A stretch of DNA of 64,000 nt from UBA7803 sp963822255 (GCA_963822255.1 CAWGGV010000009.1:1033958-1097957); one strand, 5' to 3'; shown: positions 45,491 through 55,937, counted from the stretch's first letter. The notes: a model not told the origin generated them from the letters alone. Program-made: numbers and translations.

Positions 45491-48400
45491 AGGAGCCCAT
45501 TGTCATCCCAAGCAGCATCTATGTAATATGGAGCGGAGGAGATTCTTATAGCTCCCTTCAGCCCAATTTGAATGTATACTTCAGCAGTACCGGTACGCAT
45601 GCCATCGAAAACCTGAGAAGCGATTCCCTGGATGGTACTGTCGCGTACAATAAAAAAATGGACATAGCTACTGTCGACTTGCAGAATACGGGAGTCAACC
45701 AGATCATCGGGGCATGGGAAGCGAACGATTCCGTCATCTCACTGAATCTGTTTAGTCCCAACCATAACACGGGTATCCCTCTCAATGGCAGGCTGGTAGC
45801 CGGTAATGGTGAACAGAGAAGAATTTATGTCATCCCGGGTGATTTTGACGGCGATGGAGACGATGAATTCCTGGTCGCTTTTATCAACGAGGATAAAAAA
45901 ATCGATATTCGTTTATTTGATTCGAATGGCACCCTTGAACCTAAAGAGGTGGCACAAACTGAGGATGAAGATCTCTCAGGCAATCCTTCGAATAAACTGC
46001 GTTTCACGGCCTTTGCCGGCGATTTTGACGGTAACGGGGATGATGAGATCGCACTCTTGAGCTATGATGCAGACGCTGATCCAACCTATGAAAAAGGTGT
46101 ATACGTTAAAATATATGATATCCAGGGAAACAGCTTTGTTCCGAAAGTTAAACAGATCATCATGCCGGAGACGACAATTACCGGTTCCCAATATACCCTT
46201 AATAGCATCGTCCTCTCAGGTTCGAGTGTGCCGGGATACGGTGCAAGTCCTGATATGATGGCCATTGCCTTCACCCACCTTCACGATGAAAGTCCAAACC
46301 ATCCGGATACCTATCTCCTGCTGGTGAGGTCCTCACAGGATCTTGGCAGCCTGACCTATGATGAGAATAAAGAGATTTCAAAACATTACAACTCCAATTT
46401 TGTCCCCAACATTGCCGTGCTTTCAGGCGATTTTGACGATGACGGTTCGGCAGAACTTGTCTTTATACGATCCGGTTTCTTCGATATTTACCGTACCGAT
46501 GCCGACCTGAACCTGGAGCGGATGACGGGCGGCGGATTTTCGGTCAGCAATAACGGTGACGACCTGCAGGAAACGTATAATTTTGCAAAGGTCACGAACC
46601 TGGATGATCAACCCGGTGACGAATTGCTGGTTGTCAAAAACATCTGGACGAATGATGATGAGCACCCTTTCCCGCAACACTTCGAGATGAGTGTGTTCGG
46701 CGATACCACCGAAACCCTGGATGGATTCGGACTGAAATCAAAATCGGTTGATCTGACCGATATCCCCAAAGACTGGCCCACCCGTTCATACGCCATAACG
46801 GCGGGTGATTTCGGGAAATCCAAAGTCACCATAAAGGCGCCTAAATATTCCCACCGGAGCGATATCAGTCAGCCCATCGTGGTACTGAATGCCCCGCCGG
46901 TGCATTTCGACGAGTTCGCTGACGAAATCTACGACATTAATACCTGTTATAATGGAGGAGACTGTAACTTCCTCTCCACTTACACCAAGATCACCTCGCA
47001 ATCTTCTGAACTCACAACCGATATTCAGAGTTCATGGGATGTCAGTGCAGGACTGGCGCGTGAGGGTTCCATTGGGGCAGGAGTTGAAGTAGAAGCAGCC
47101 CCTCTGGGAGTCGGCGGATCGGTTTCGGCTACCTATTCTGAAAACTTTGAATATCATTTACTGGGAACGTATGGTTCACATTTTGAAAATTCCAACACCA
47201 ACAAGCAAACCCAGACCATTCAACTCCAGGTGTCTGCGATCGAGGATGACCAGATCTTTGCCAATATCACGGATTATGATGTCTGGGAATACCCGTACTT
47301 TATCGGTGATAACCAGGATGAAGCCGGGGTGATCGTGGCTGTCAGACCAACCCATTCCGAAGCCAGATGGTTCCCGAGTAAAAGTGTCAGCGGTTACTCT
47401 TTCCAACCTCTGCATGAGGTCGGAAATATTCTCTCCTATTACTCCTATGACAGCATTCACACTAATCCCCAGGTATTCCAGGAGATTCAGCCGGAGAATG
47501 ATATTTCCACGCCGACCTTCACCCTGAGTGCCAATTCAGACTACCACTGGGAACTCACAGAAACGAATTTTGAGCAGAGCCAGGCCTCCAGGTCGATCCA
47601 GTTCGGCATCGATGCCGGAGCCATGGGTTTTGGATATAAATTCCAGTTCAACCAGTCCAACAGTTACCTGTACACCCAATCCACCTCCATTGCCAATGAA
47701 TTAAAACTGACCGTCGATATTGGAGGGATCAACCGTTCCATCGGGCCAACGGAATACAGGATCACCCCCTACGCCTACTGGTCGAAAGAAGGCGCACTGG
47801 TCATTGATTACAGTGTGGAACCGGAAGTCGATCTGCAGGGCGGATCCACCTGGTGGCAGGAGAAATATGGCAGCCACTCCGATCCCACCATGATCCTGCC
47901 CTGGAGACTGGATCCTGAAAAAGGTTTTGCCATTTCCGATGAATCGAAACGGACGGAGACCAAAGACATCAAAATGAACCCGCTCATTCCTGCTGAAGGG
48001 GATACCGCCGTCGTAACGGCGAATGTCCGGAATTTCAGTCTGAAGGATACGCCTTCGAAAGTAAAAGTTCAGTTTTACCTCGGTGACCCCTCACTCGACG
48101 GTGAACTCGTTCACGATATCTACGGCAATACCGAATTTCTCACCGACGGACCGGTACCTTCCCGGGGCGTAAAAACCATTCGGTTCATCTGGGTCAAGCC
48201 TTTGGGGTTAACCCATTCGAGACTTTATATGGTTCTTGACCCGGACCAGGAGATCAGTGAAATTCATGAAAATAACAATACCGGATGGATCCCGCTGTCG
48301 GAAGGTTCCAACCAAACGGACGTACGGCAGCCTGTAGCCGGACCGGACGGGCCGAAACTCTATCAGAATTATCCGAATCCCTTCAGTACGAGCACGACGG

Positions 48401-48612
48401 TTGATTACTACCTGGAAAAAACGGACCGGGTTATTTTGCGCATCTATGATGTAGCGGGCAACCTGGTGTCCGATTATAACGAAGGAATGAAGAATCCCGG
48501 GATGCACAGTATTGTGATCGATGGTGAAAATCTGTCGCCAGGGGTTTACTATTATACACTGGTGGAGAGATCGCAGGGAAGCAGGTCAATGATGATGGTG
48601 GTCATTCACTGA
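45469..48612 (+). CDS. FG-GAP repeat surface protein with T9SS sorting tail (5' truncated)
   Basis: The visible 1047 residues lack a signal peptide, so the N-terminus is probably lost at the junction; the ATG at 45469 is only the first in frame. FG-GAP-like calcium-binding repeats occur near residues 120 (GDFDGDGDDEF), 182 (GDFDGNGDDEI) and 317 (GDFDDDGSAEL). Residues 510-800 form a Ser/Thr/Gly-rich region with alternating pattern and no family I can name. A CARDB-like domain spans about 840-945 (DTAVVTANVRNFSLKDTPSK; EIHENNNTGWIPL). The end, from YQNYPNPFSTSTTV, is a type A T9SS sorting domain, so the protein is exported across the outer membrane and anchored or released. Confidence 0.88.
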   Translation: MPSSSTGQEPIVIPSSIYVIWSGGDSYSSLQPNLNVYFSSTGTHAIENLRSDSLDGTVAYNKKMDIATVDLQNTGVNQIIGAWEANDSVISLNLFSPNHNTGIPLNGRLVAGNGEQRRIYVIPGDFDGDGDDEFLVAFINEDKKIDIRLFDSNGTLEPKEVAQTEDEDLSGNPSNKLRFTAFAGDFDGNGDDEIALLSYDADADPTYEKGVYVKIYDIQGNSFVPKVKQIIMPETTITGSQYTLNSIVLSGSSVPGYGASPDMMAIAFTHLHDESPNHPDTYLLLVRSSQDLGSLTYDENKEISKHYNSNFVPNIAVLSGDFDDDGSAELVFIRSGFFDIYRTDADLNLERMTGGGFSVSNNGDDLQETYNFAKVTNLDDQPGDELLVVKNIWTNDDEHPFPQHFEMSVFGDTTETLDGFGLKSKSVDLTDIPKDWPTRSYAITAGDFGKSKVTIKAPKYSHRSDISQPIVVLNAPPVHFDEFADEIYDINTCYNGGDCNFLSTYTKITSQSSELTTDIQSSWDVSAGLAREGSIGAGVEVEAAPLGVGGSVSATYSENFEYHLLGTYGSHFENSNTNKQTQTIQLQVSAIEDDQIFANITDYDVWEYPYFIGDNQDEAGVIVAVRPTHSEARWFPSKSVSGYSFQPLHEVGNILSYYSYDSIHTNPQVFQEIQPENDISTPTFTLSANSDYHWELTETNFEQSQASRSIQFGIDAGAMGFGYKFQFNQSNSYLYTQSTSIANELKLTVDIGGINRSIGPTEYRITPYAYWSKEGALVIDYSVEPEVDLQGGSTWWQEKYGSHSDPTMILPWRLDPEKGFAISDESKRTETKDIKMNPLIPAEGDTAVVTANVRNFSLKDTPSKVKVQFYLGDPSLDGELVHDIYGNTEFLTDGPVPSRGVKTIRFIWVKPLGLTHSRLYMVLDPDQEISEIHENNNTGWIPLSEGSNQTDVRQPVAGPDGPKLYQNYPNPFSTSTTVDYYLEKTDRVILRIYDVAGNLVSDYNEGMKNPGMHSIVIDGENLSPGVYYYTLVERSQGSRSMMMVVIH

Positions 48613-48634
48613 GGGCTGCTCCCCTATATATTCA

Positions 48635-50062
48635 CTAAAGCTTCACCGAAAATGAGGAGAACGATTTCGGCTGCAGGCTGACCACCAGGTACCGGTTACC
48701 GATCTTCAACTGCCGGTTGACCTTCTCAAACGTGTTATTGGCGAGGATACCCACCACCTCCCTGTCCGGGTTCAGGAATACCATCATCTCGTCGTATCCC
48801 TCCGGAGATTTCAGCTTCACCGCGCCGGGTTTGACCATGTGGGAGAGCTGTTTGAAGAGGTAATATTCGGGATTGTACCTGAACTGGTGCGTCTTGCTGT
48901 CGACCGTGATCAGGCTGTTCTGCTTCCAGCCCCACTCACTTTTCCCGGTTTCATCGAGGATCATATTCCAGTACATGTAAGCGTTGACGCCATTCCCAAG
49001 GTACTGTTTGATCAGCGACCAGGTGTGCTCAGCGGCTTTCCAGTCATTTGAACCGTCACCGCATTCCGATTCGGTCTCCATGAGTTTCATCCCGGGGTAC
49101 TTCTCATGAACGCCCGCTACAGCCTGCCTTCCTGCCCACTGGAAGCCGACCCCGGCGATATACGGACCGGCCTGAGGATCCTGGAGGATGGTGTCCACAT
49201 TGGCCACCGAGGGCCGTTCGTATGTCCCATACCAGATCCCGGCATCGAGGTTGTCCTTTTTGAAGGCCGGTCCAAGGTAGCCGCCGATAAAGGTTGCCTG
49301 GTCGGCGGGCGTCCACACGCAGCTCGGGAAGGACTGGCATGAGTTGGGTTCATTCTGGACATGCACGGCATAGACGTTGATGCCCTCGTCACGGTAGGCC
49401 CTGACGAATTTTTCAAAGTAAAGGGCATAGGCCTGCAGGTAAGGTTCTTCCATGATGAACTGGGTCACCCCCTCCTTTCCGGCGCCCGAGGGAGGAAGAT
49501 CATTCACTTCGGCCGGCTGGCAGGCATAATGGTGATTGGTTTTCATCCACACCGGGGGGCTCCAGGGTGAGCCCCAGATCTTCAGTCCGGGATTGTAAGC
49601 CATAGCCGCTTTGATATAGGGGATGAGTGCCTGCCTGTCCCGTTCAATGCTGAAGTGTTCCATGCTGAAATCGCCGGGCGTTTCATCGAGCGAATACCAG
49701 TTGCGCGAATAATCGTTGGCCCCGATCGGCACACGGCAAAGGGTGAAATGACATCCTTCCGGGGTGAAAAAGTCCTTCAGGATCTTCTCCCTGCTGCTGT
49801 CGGGCAGGAGGTTCAGGGCATCCCAGCCCAGTTCATTGAAACAGGCGCCAAAGCCGTCGATGGTTTGCTCCCTGGCTTCCGGATCGATTTCGACAACCGG
49901 TATCCCTTCATGTTCCGCTGGCATGACGGGGTAATCCTTGACCACCCACCTTTCGTGCGGTGTGGAGCTGATGAAGGTGAACTGTTCCGTTTTTTTCTGA
50001 CAGGCAGTGACAAGGATTCCGGTGACGGCAAGGATAAAAAAGGTCTTATTTCTGGTTGTCAT
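48635..50062 (-). CDS. GH30 family glycosidase lipoprotein (glucosylceramidase/beta-1,6-glucanase type)
   Basis: From ATG 50062 the 475-residue product has a lipoprotein signal (FILAVTGILVTAC) and a GH30 clan-A barrel. It has DGFGACFNELGWDALNLLP, GSPWSPPVWMKTNHHY, the acid/base Glu238 in VQNEPNSCQS and a nucleophile within LMETESECG (Glu331 or Glu333). GH30 members of this type in Bacteroidota cut beta-1,6-glucan or related beta-glucosides; which one applies here is inference. The start overlaps the end of the GH3 gene by 17 bases, so the two are likely cotranscribed. The longer frame to 50146 lies inside GH3. Confidence 0.9.
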   Translation of the reverse strand: MTTRNKTFFILAVTGILVTACQKKTEQFTFISSTPHERWVVKDYPVMPAEHEGIPVVEIDPEAREQTIDGFGACFNELGWDALNLLPDSSREKILKDFFTPEGCHFTLCRVPIGANDYSRNWYSLDETPGDFSMEHFSIERDRQALIPYIKAAMAYNPGLKIWGSPWSPPVWMKTNHHYACQPAEVNDLPPSGAGKEGVTQFIMEEPYLQAYALYFEKFVRAYRDEGINVYAVHVQNEPNSCQSFPSCVWTPADQATFIGGYLGPAFKKDNLDAGIWYGTYERPSVANVDTILQDPQAGPYIAGVGFQWAGRQAVAGVHEKYPGMKLMETESECGDGSNDWKAAEHTWSLIKQYLGNGVNAYMYWNMILDETGKSEWGWKQNSLITVDSKTHQFRYNPEYYLFKQLSHMVKPGAVKLKSPEGYDEMMVFLNPDREVVGILANNTFEKVNRQLKIGNRYLVVSLQPKSFSSFSVKL

Positions 50063-52300
50063 TTTTGACGAGTTTAAATGAGGCGACCCTGACACTGTCG
50101 GAACTGGTTCCGACAAATACCTTGAAATCCCCGGGTTCAGCAACATAGTTCATATTGTTATCATAGAATTTCAGGTCGTCGGAAGTCAGGGTGAAGCTGA
50201 CATCAGCCGTTTCACCTTTTTTGATCATGATCTTCCTGAAGCCTTTCAGCTCTTTGACCGGCCGGGTGACGCTGGCCACCAGGTCGCGGGTATACAGCTG
50301 GACCACCTCCTCACCGTCGTAATCACCGGTATTGGTCACCTTGACCGACACCACCAAGGGTTCCCCAAATCCGATTTCCGTCCTTATTGAGGCTGATATC
50401 CGAATATTGGAAGGTCGTGTAACTGAGACCGAAGCCGAAGGGATAAAGCGGCGCGTTGGGAATATCGATGTACCGGGAGGTGAAAAACTGACCTTTCTCG
50501 TAAGGGCGGCCGGTGTTTTTATGATTGTAGTACACCGGGATCTGTCCGACGGAATAGGGGAAATCCACGGGAAGTTTCCCTGAAGGGTTGTAATCGCCGA
50601 AGAGCACATCGGCGATGGCATCTCCGCCCTCGGTACCGAGGAACCATGTCTCCAGGATGGCAGGCATATTTTCGGAGGTCCATCGGATCGCCAGGGGACG
50701 TCCGTTCATGAGGACCACCACAATGGGTTTTCCGGTTTTGTGCAATTCCTTCAGCAAGTCGACCTGGACGCCGGGGATCGTGATCTCGCCCCTGGAATGG
50801 GCTTCTCCGCTCATCATCCCGCTTTCTCCCACGGCAACGATGACGATATCGGCACGACGGGCTGCGCTGACCGCTTCGGCAAAACCGGCTGTGGAATCCC
50901 CTTCAATATTGCACCCTTTGGCGTAAAGGACCCTGGCTCCGGGAACTTTCTTCCTGATGCCCGTCAGCAGGCTAACGGCTTCCTCTGGTTTCCCTTTGGC
51001 ACTCCAGTTGGAGATCAGGTCGGCCTGTGAATCGGCAAGCGGACCAAGGACAGCGATGGTCCGGGTACTTTTGGATACCGGCAGGATTTGATTCTCATTT
51101 TTCAGCAGAACGATCGATTTGCGGGCGATGTCCCTGGCATGTTCAACATGCGAAGGATACAGCAACAGTTCTTTTTCGCGTTCGGTGGAGCAGTATTTAT
51201 AGGGATCATCGAACAAACCGAGTTTGAACTTGATCCTCAGGATCCGGCGGACAGCATCATCGATCATCTTTTCATCGACCACACCCTCCTTCACCAAACT
51301 GGGCAGATTTTTCAGGTAGGCCTGCGAGACCATATCCATATCACTCCCGGCCTTGATGGCAATCTCGGCGGCCTGTGCCATATCGGCAGCCACTCCGTGG
51401 TTCACCAGTTCTCCGATACTGTTCCAGTCGGAGACCACAAAGCCTTTAAATCCCCATTCTCCTTTGAGTTTATCCCTCAACAGGTAGGGGTTTCCGGTGG
51501 AAGGGATACCGGCGATCTCATTGAATGAGTTCATAAAGGTGCCCACCCCTGCTTCGACAGCAGCATGGAACGGGGGAAGATAAATATCGTTAAGTGTCCG
51601 CAGCGAAATATCGACGGTATTGTAATCGCGACCGCCTTCAGCAGCGCCGTATGCGGCATAATGTTTGGCGCAGGCCACGATGGTGTTGTTATCGGCGAGG
51701 TTATCGCCCTGGAAACCCTTCACCCGGACTTTGGCCACGGCACTTCCCAGGAACGGGTCGTTACCGGCGCCTTCCATGATCCTTCCCCAGCGGGGGTCCC
51801 TGGCGATATCGACCATGGGGGCGAAGGTCCAGTGGACGCCCTGGGCCGATGCTTCTATGGCGGCAATACGTGCTGATTCCCGGATGCCGGCCGTGTCCCA
51901 GCTTGCCGTCTCACCCAGGGGTATGGGAAAGATCGTCCGGTAACCATGAATGACATCCAGCCCGAAGATCAGGGGAATGCCCATCCGGGTTTCTTTCACG
52001 GCAATTTCCTGGGCTTTGCGCGTTTTTTCAGCGCCAACGAGATTGAGGAGGGAACCGATTTTCCCGGCACGCAGATCAGCCATGTCATCGCTGCTGCTCA
52101 GCACGGGCCCGGTGGCTTCTCCGCCGGTGCTGATCTGGTTCATCTGACCCACCTTCTCCTCGAGGGTCATTTTGGACAGGACGGAATCGACTTTCCGCTC
52201 GATTTCACGATCGGCAAATATTAACCGACCCTTCGGGTTTCCTCTGGCAGGAAAGGATAAGGGTCAGAAAAACGGTAAACAGGACAGACTTTTTTAACAT
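50046..52300 (-). CDS. GH3 beta-glucosidase lipoprotein (two frameshifts)
   Basis: From ATG 52300 the product has a lipoprotein signal (SVLFTVFLTLILSC), then near 52218 an extra base shifts the frame before FADREIERKVDSVLSK. The main frame gives GH3 sequence: MTLEEKVGQMNQ, GLDVIHGYRTIFPIPLGETA, and the nucleophile Asp in GFVVSDWNSIGEL, followed by the second GH3 domain. Near 50385 an extra G shifts the frame again; the rest (GFGEPLVVSVKVTNTGDYDG, EEVVQLYTRD) is the fibronectin III-like end. With both corrected it is about 750 residues, normal for BglX-like exo-beta-glucosidases. Confidence 0.88.
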
Positions 52301-52339
52301 GGCAGATGCATTTGGTTAGGAGTGTTTTTAGGACAAGGC

Positions 52340-52374
52340 CAAAGATAATAAACAGACATCCATTTTAAAACAAA
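52340..52374 (-). promoter_or_regulatory. Bacteroidota-type promoter of the GH3-GH30 genes
   Basis: The minus strand has TTTG (52374-52371) and TATCTTTG (52347-52340), matching the -33 TTTG and -7 TAnnTTTG elements, with 23 bases between. The start would be near 52333, about 33 bases before the GH3 ATG. A short GC-rich stem (near 52384-52399) on the same strand may end the GH94 transcript. Confidence 0.55.
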
Positions 52375-52416
52375 TTTGACGCCGGCTTCGCCCGGCAGTG
52401 AGTCCGGGTCGCCTGG

Positions 52417-54858
52417 TCATTTCCCCATGACGACTTCAACAGTAAATTCCCCTTTGCCGCGGTGAACGGGAATAAGTCCCGATTTATGTTCTTTCCCGTT
52501 AACCTTCAAGGTTTTGATGCCACGTGAGACACCATCCGGATTGCTGACGCGGATATGATAGACCGACCCCCGGAATTTGCGGGTCACGGTAAATCCCTTC
52601 CAGTCGGCCGGGATGCAGGGATCAATTCTCAGTCCGTCGAATTCCGGCTGAATGCCGAGGATATACCGGCTGATGGCATAGAAGTTCCAGGCCGCGGTGC
52701 CGGTGAGCCATGAGTTCTTGGCTTCACCGGGGCGATGGGCATCTTTGCCGGCGATCATTTGTGAATAGACATAAGGCTCCGTTTTGTGAAGCTCGCTGAT
52801 CTCCTCGAGGTAGGAGGGCGCAATTTTCCGGTAGTAGTCGAAAGCCCTGTCACCGTTGCCAAGAACCGTTTCTGCGATCACGATCCAGGGGTTGTTATGA
52901 CAGAAAATACCGGCATTCTCCTTGTATCCAGGGGGATAAGAGGTGATCTCGCCCATTTCGACATGATATTCGGTGAAAGCCGGATTATTCAGGACGATAC
53001 CGTATTCACAGTCGAGATGCTTCTTCACCGATAGCAGCGCCCTGGCAGCCCGGCCATCATCGCGGCCGATCCCGGCCATGACGCAGAAGCCCTGGGACTC
53101 GATAAATATTTTGCCTTCCGTGTTCTTCGACGAGCCCACAGGTTCGCCGAAATGGTTATATGCCCGGAGGAACCACTCACCGTCCCATCCGGATTCATCG
53201 ACGGCCAGCCTCATCCGTTCGATGTGCCGGCGGGCGGATTCCGCTTCGTCGCCGAGCCCAAGTTTTTCACATAAGGCGGCATATTCTTCACCGTAAAAGA
53301 CAAACATGCCGGCGATCAGCACCGACTCGGCCCTTCCCCCTTCCCTGTTCTCAGTGGTCTGGTAGGATTCATCAGGATTGGTGCTGAAGCAGTTGAGATT
53401 GAGACAGTCGTTCCAGTCGGCACGGCCGATGAGCGGCAGCTGGTTGGGGCCCAGGTTATCCACCACATGGTTGAATGAACGTTTGAGGTGCTCGAGCAGA
53501 GGGGCGGATTTTGAAACATCGTTATTGAAGGGTACGCTCTCGTCGAGGATGGAGTAGTCGCCTGTTTCTCTTACGTAGGCTACGGTGGAGCCGATGAGCC
53601 AGAGCGGATCATCATTGAAATTGCCGCCGATCTCGCTGTTCCCCTTTTTCGTCAGCGGCTGGTACTGGTGCCAGGCCCCGCCGTCCTCGAGCTGGGTCGA
53701 AGCCAGGTCGATGATCCGTTCCCGGGCTTTTTCCGGGATCTGGTGAACGAAACCCAGGAGGTCCTGGTTGGAGTCGCGGAAACCCATGCCCCGGCCGATG
53801 CCCGATTCAAAGAACGAGGCACTTCTCGACATCTGGAAGGTGATCATGACCTGGTAGGGATTCCAGATGTTGACCATCCGCATGAGTTTATCATCCGGAT
53901 GTTCAAGCTGAAAGGAAGATAAAAGGTCATCCCAGTGTTTCCTGAGCTCTTCATAAGCCTGGTCGACCGTGGAAGATTCGGAGAAATGCCGGATGATCTC
54001 TTCCGCCTTTTCCTTATTGATCACACCCTTCGATTCCCATTTTCTGTCGGGCGCATTCTCAACATATCCCAGGACAAACACCAGGTCACGCGATTCACCC
54101 GGCTCAAGGGAAATGTCCAGACAATGGGAGGCAACCGGTGACCAGCCATGGGCGATGGTGTTGCCGGAGTGACCGTTAAAGACCGAATCAGGCCTTTCGA
54201 AACCATTGTACATCCCAAGGAAAACGTCCCGTTCCGTGTCGAAGCCGTTAACCGGGACATTGACGGAATAAAAGGCGAAATGGTCGCGTCTCTCACGGTA
54301 TTCAGTCTTATGGTAAATCACGGAACCGTTCACCTCAACTTCACCGGTGCTGAAATTCCGCTGAAAGTTCGTCATGTCGTCCTGGGCGTTCCAGAGACAC
54401 CACTCCACAAAGGAAAAGAGCTTGAAATCCCTGATCTTCCGGGTATTGTTGGTTAATCGTACGCGCTGAACCTCGGCGTTCACGCCAAGAGGGACCATAT
54501 AAAGCACATCACAGCGGAGGCCGTTGAGTTCTCCGGAAATCCGGGTATAGCTAAGCCCATGCCTGCACTCGTAAAAATCGAGGGGGCTTTTGACGGGTTT
54601 CCAGCCGGGTGACCAGACACGCTGGTCGTTTTCCCGGATATAGAAATATTTCCCTCCCGAATCGAGGGGCACATTATTGTAACGGTAGCGCGTAATCCGC
54701 CGTAAACGGGGATCCTTGTAAAAACTGTAGCCGCCGGCGGTATTGGAGATGATGGAATGGAAATGATCGTTCCCCAGGTAATTGATCCACGGATAGGGCG
54801 TTTCAGGGGTATTGATTACATATTCCCGGTTTTTGTCGTCAAAATGACCGTATTTCAT
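52417..54858 (-). CDS. GH94 cellobiose phosphorylase
   Basis: The 813-residue product has the length and sequence of cellobiose phosphorylase, which splits cellobiose with phosphate to glucose 1-phosphate and glucose in the cytoplasm; no signal peptide is present. Features are WSPGWKPVKSPLDFYECRHG, MSRSASFFESGIGRGMGFRD, the catalytic Asp484 in RADWNDCLNLN, and the late KENAGIFCHNNPWIVIAET. Related chitobiose or laminaribiose enzymes share this fold; the cellobiose call rests on overall likeness to cellobiose phosphorylases. It is first of the GH94-GH3-GH30 set. Confidence 0.9.
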   Translation of the reverse strand: MKYGHFDDKNREYVINTPETPYPWINYLGNDHFHSIISNTAGGYSFYKDPRLRRITRYRYNNVPLDSGGKYFYIRENDQRVWSPGWKPVKSPLDFYECRHGLSYTRISGELNGLRCDVLYMVPLGVNAEVQRVRLTNNTRKIRDFKLFSFVEWCLWNAQDDMTNFQRNFSTGEVEVNGSVIYHKTEYRERRDHFAFYSVNVPVNGFDTERDVFLGMYNGFERPDSVFNGHSGNTIAHGWSPVASHCLDISLEPGESRDLVFVLGYVENAPDRKWESKGVINKEKAEEIIRHFSESSTVDQAYEELRKHWDDLLSSFQLEHPDDKLMRMVNIWNPYQVMITFQMSRSASFFESGIGRGMGFRDSNQDLLGFVHQIPEKARERIIDLASTQLEDGGAWHQYQPLTKKGNSEIGGNFNDDPLWLIGSTVAYVRETGDYSILDESVPFNNDVSKSAPLLEHLKRSFNHVVDNLGPNQLPLIGRADWNDCLNLNCFSTNPDESYQTTENREGGRAESVLIAGMFVFYGEEYAALCEKLGLGDEAESARRHIERMRLAVDESGWDGEWFLRAYNHFGEPVGSSKNTEGKIFIESQGFCVMAGIGRDDGRAARALLSVKKHLDCEYGIVLNNPAFTEYHVEMGEITSYPPGYKENAGIFCHNNPWIVIAETVLGNGDRAFDYYRKIAPSYLEEISELHKTEPYVYSQMIAGKDAHRPGEAKNSWLTGTAAWNFYAISRYILGIQPEFDGLRIDPCIPADWKGFTVTRKFRGSVYHIRVSNPDGVSRGIKTLKVNGKEHKSGLIPVHRGKGEFTVEVVMGK

Positions 54859-54886
54859 GGTTGTGCGGGTTTAGTCGAAGGGTGTA

Positions 54887-55597
54887 TTACTTTTTTCCGT
54901 TGTTCCCCCGGATCTCCTTCAGAATATCTTCCAGGTAATCGGCCTGGATCTCCTGAATCTCGAGGAGCCGTTTGCTCTGGTGGACGATGAGATGGTCCAC
55001 TTTCTCGTTAAGCATCCGGATTTCCAGTTCAGCCTTCAGGTTGACTTTATAATCATGTTCGCTTCGCTGCCTGTCTTTCTGTTCCTGACGGTTCTGGCTC
55101 ATCATGATGATCGGTGCCTGGATGGCGGCCAGACAGGAAAGGATGAGGTTGAGAAGAATGAAGGGGTATGGATCAAAGGCTTTGGACGTCAGGGCAATGA
55201 CATTGAGGGCCATCCAGGAGAGGATGAAGGTAAAAAAGATGATGATAAAGGTCCAGCTTCCGCCAAAAACGGCGATCCGGTCGGCGATCCGCTGGCCCAG
55301 GGTCAGGCGCTCATCGATCACCTCCTCGATATTTTCAGAAAGGATCTTGCTGTGGGTGATGGCATCGACCACTTCGTTCTCGAGGGCATCCGTTTCTCCC
55401 GTTTCTTCCCTGATCAGACCGGTAAGGTATTCCTTGCGGTATTTGTTCAGCTCCGGGATAGAGATGTAATCGTTCCGGGTGAAGCCGGGGTGATCGTTCC
55501 GGATGAGCTGGAAAATGGAATCACGGAGCATCTCGCCGCGGTAAGCATCTGCGGCGTCAATTTTTTGTTTTGATATGTAGCTGGTTACCTCATCCAT
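54887..55597 (-). CDS. DUF1003 membrane protein
   Basis: The 236-residue protein belongs to the DUF1003 family. It has a soluble N-terminal half (about 1-105, with LTLGQRIADRIAVFGGSWTF at the border), two transmembrane helices (about 108-130 and 142-165; IQAPIIMMSQNRQEQKDRQR follows) and a C-terminal coiled coil (LEIRMLNEKVDHLIVHQSKR). The function is unknown. It lies 28 bases upstream of the GH94 gene on the same strand and may be cotranscribed with it. Confidence 0.88.
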   Translation of the reverse strand: MDEVTSYISKQKIDAADAYRGEMLRDSIFQLIRNDHPGFTRNDYISIPELNKYRKEYLTGLIREETGETDALENEVVDAITHSKILSENIEEVIDERLTLGQRIADRIAVFGGSWTFIIIFFTFILSWMALNVIALTSKAFDPYPFILLNLILSCLAAIQAPIIMMSQNRQEQKDRQRSEHDYKVNLKAELEIRMLNEKVDHLIVHQSKRLLEIQEIQADYLEDILKEIRGNNGKK

Positions 55598-55937
55598 GCT
55601 TCGGGGTCATTGATCAGGTCCGGACAGGAAATGGCCGGCTGATGGTTTCTTTGAATTAAAGGTGAATAAAGATAATGAATTTTTCTGATTCGGCGTTTCA
55701 ACCCGGCGTTCACGGTGTGTGGCGGTTAAGCAGATAAATTCTCCACCCGTATAGGATGCTTTTAAACAGTTCTTAAAATGAAATGGCCGGTTTCTCCGTT
55801 TAGATTGAAGCGGTAAAGGCTGTCGTCATGGCTCAAGCCGATGAATGGAAAGGATGATGCGGGAATACGGTGCCTGGCGAACATGGATTCTGATAACGCA
55901 AAAGGATACTTTTGAAAACTCAAATACCTCCTGCATC
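55598..55937. other. Divergent control region, DUF1003 / outer-membrane protein
   Basis: About 340 bases without a gene. On the plus strand TACTTTTG at 55907-55914 is a -7 box for the outer-membrane protein. On the minus strand TATCTTTA (55674-55667) is a near match for DUF1003. No other structure is seen. Confidence 0.55.
55907..55914 (+). promoter_or_regulatory. Bacteroidota -7 box of the outer-membrane protein gene
   Basis: TACTTTTG fits TAnnTTTG and lies 23 bases before the ATG at 55938. A matching -33 TTTG is not clear. Confidence 0.45.
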
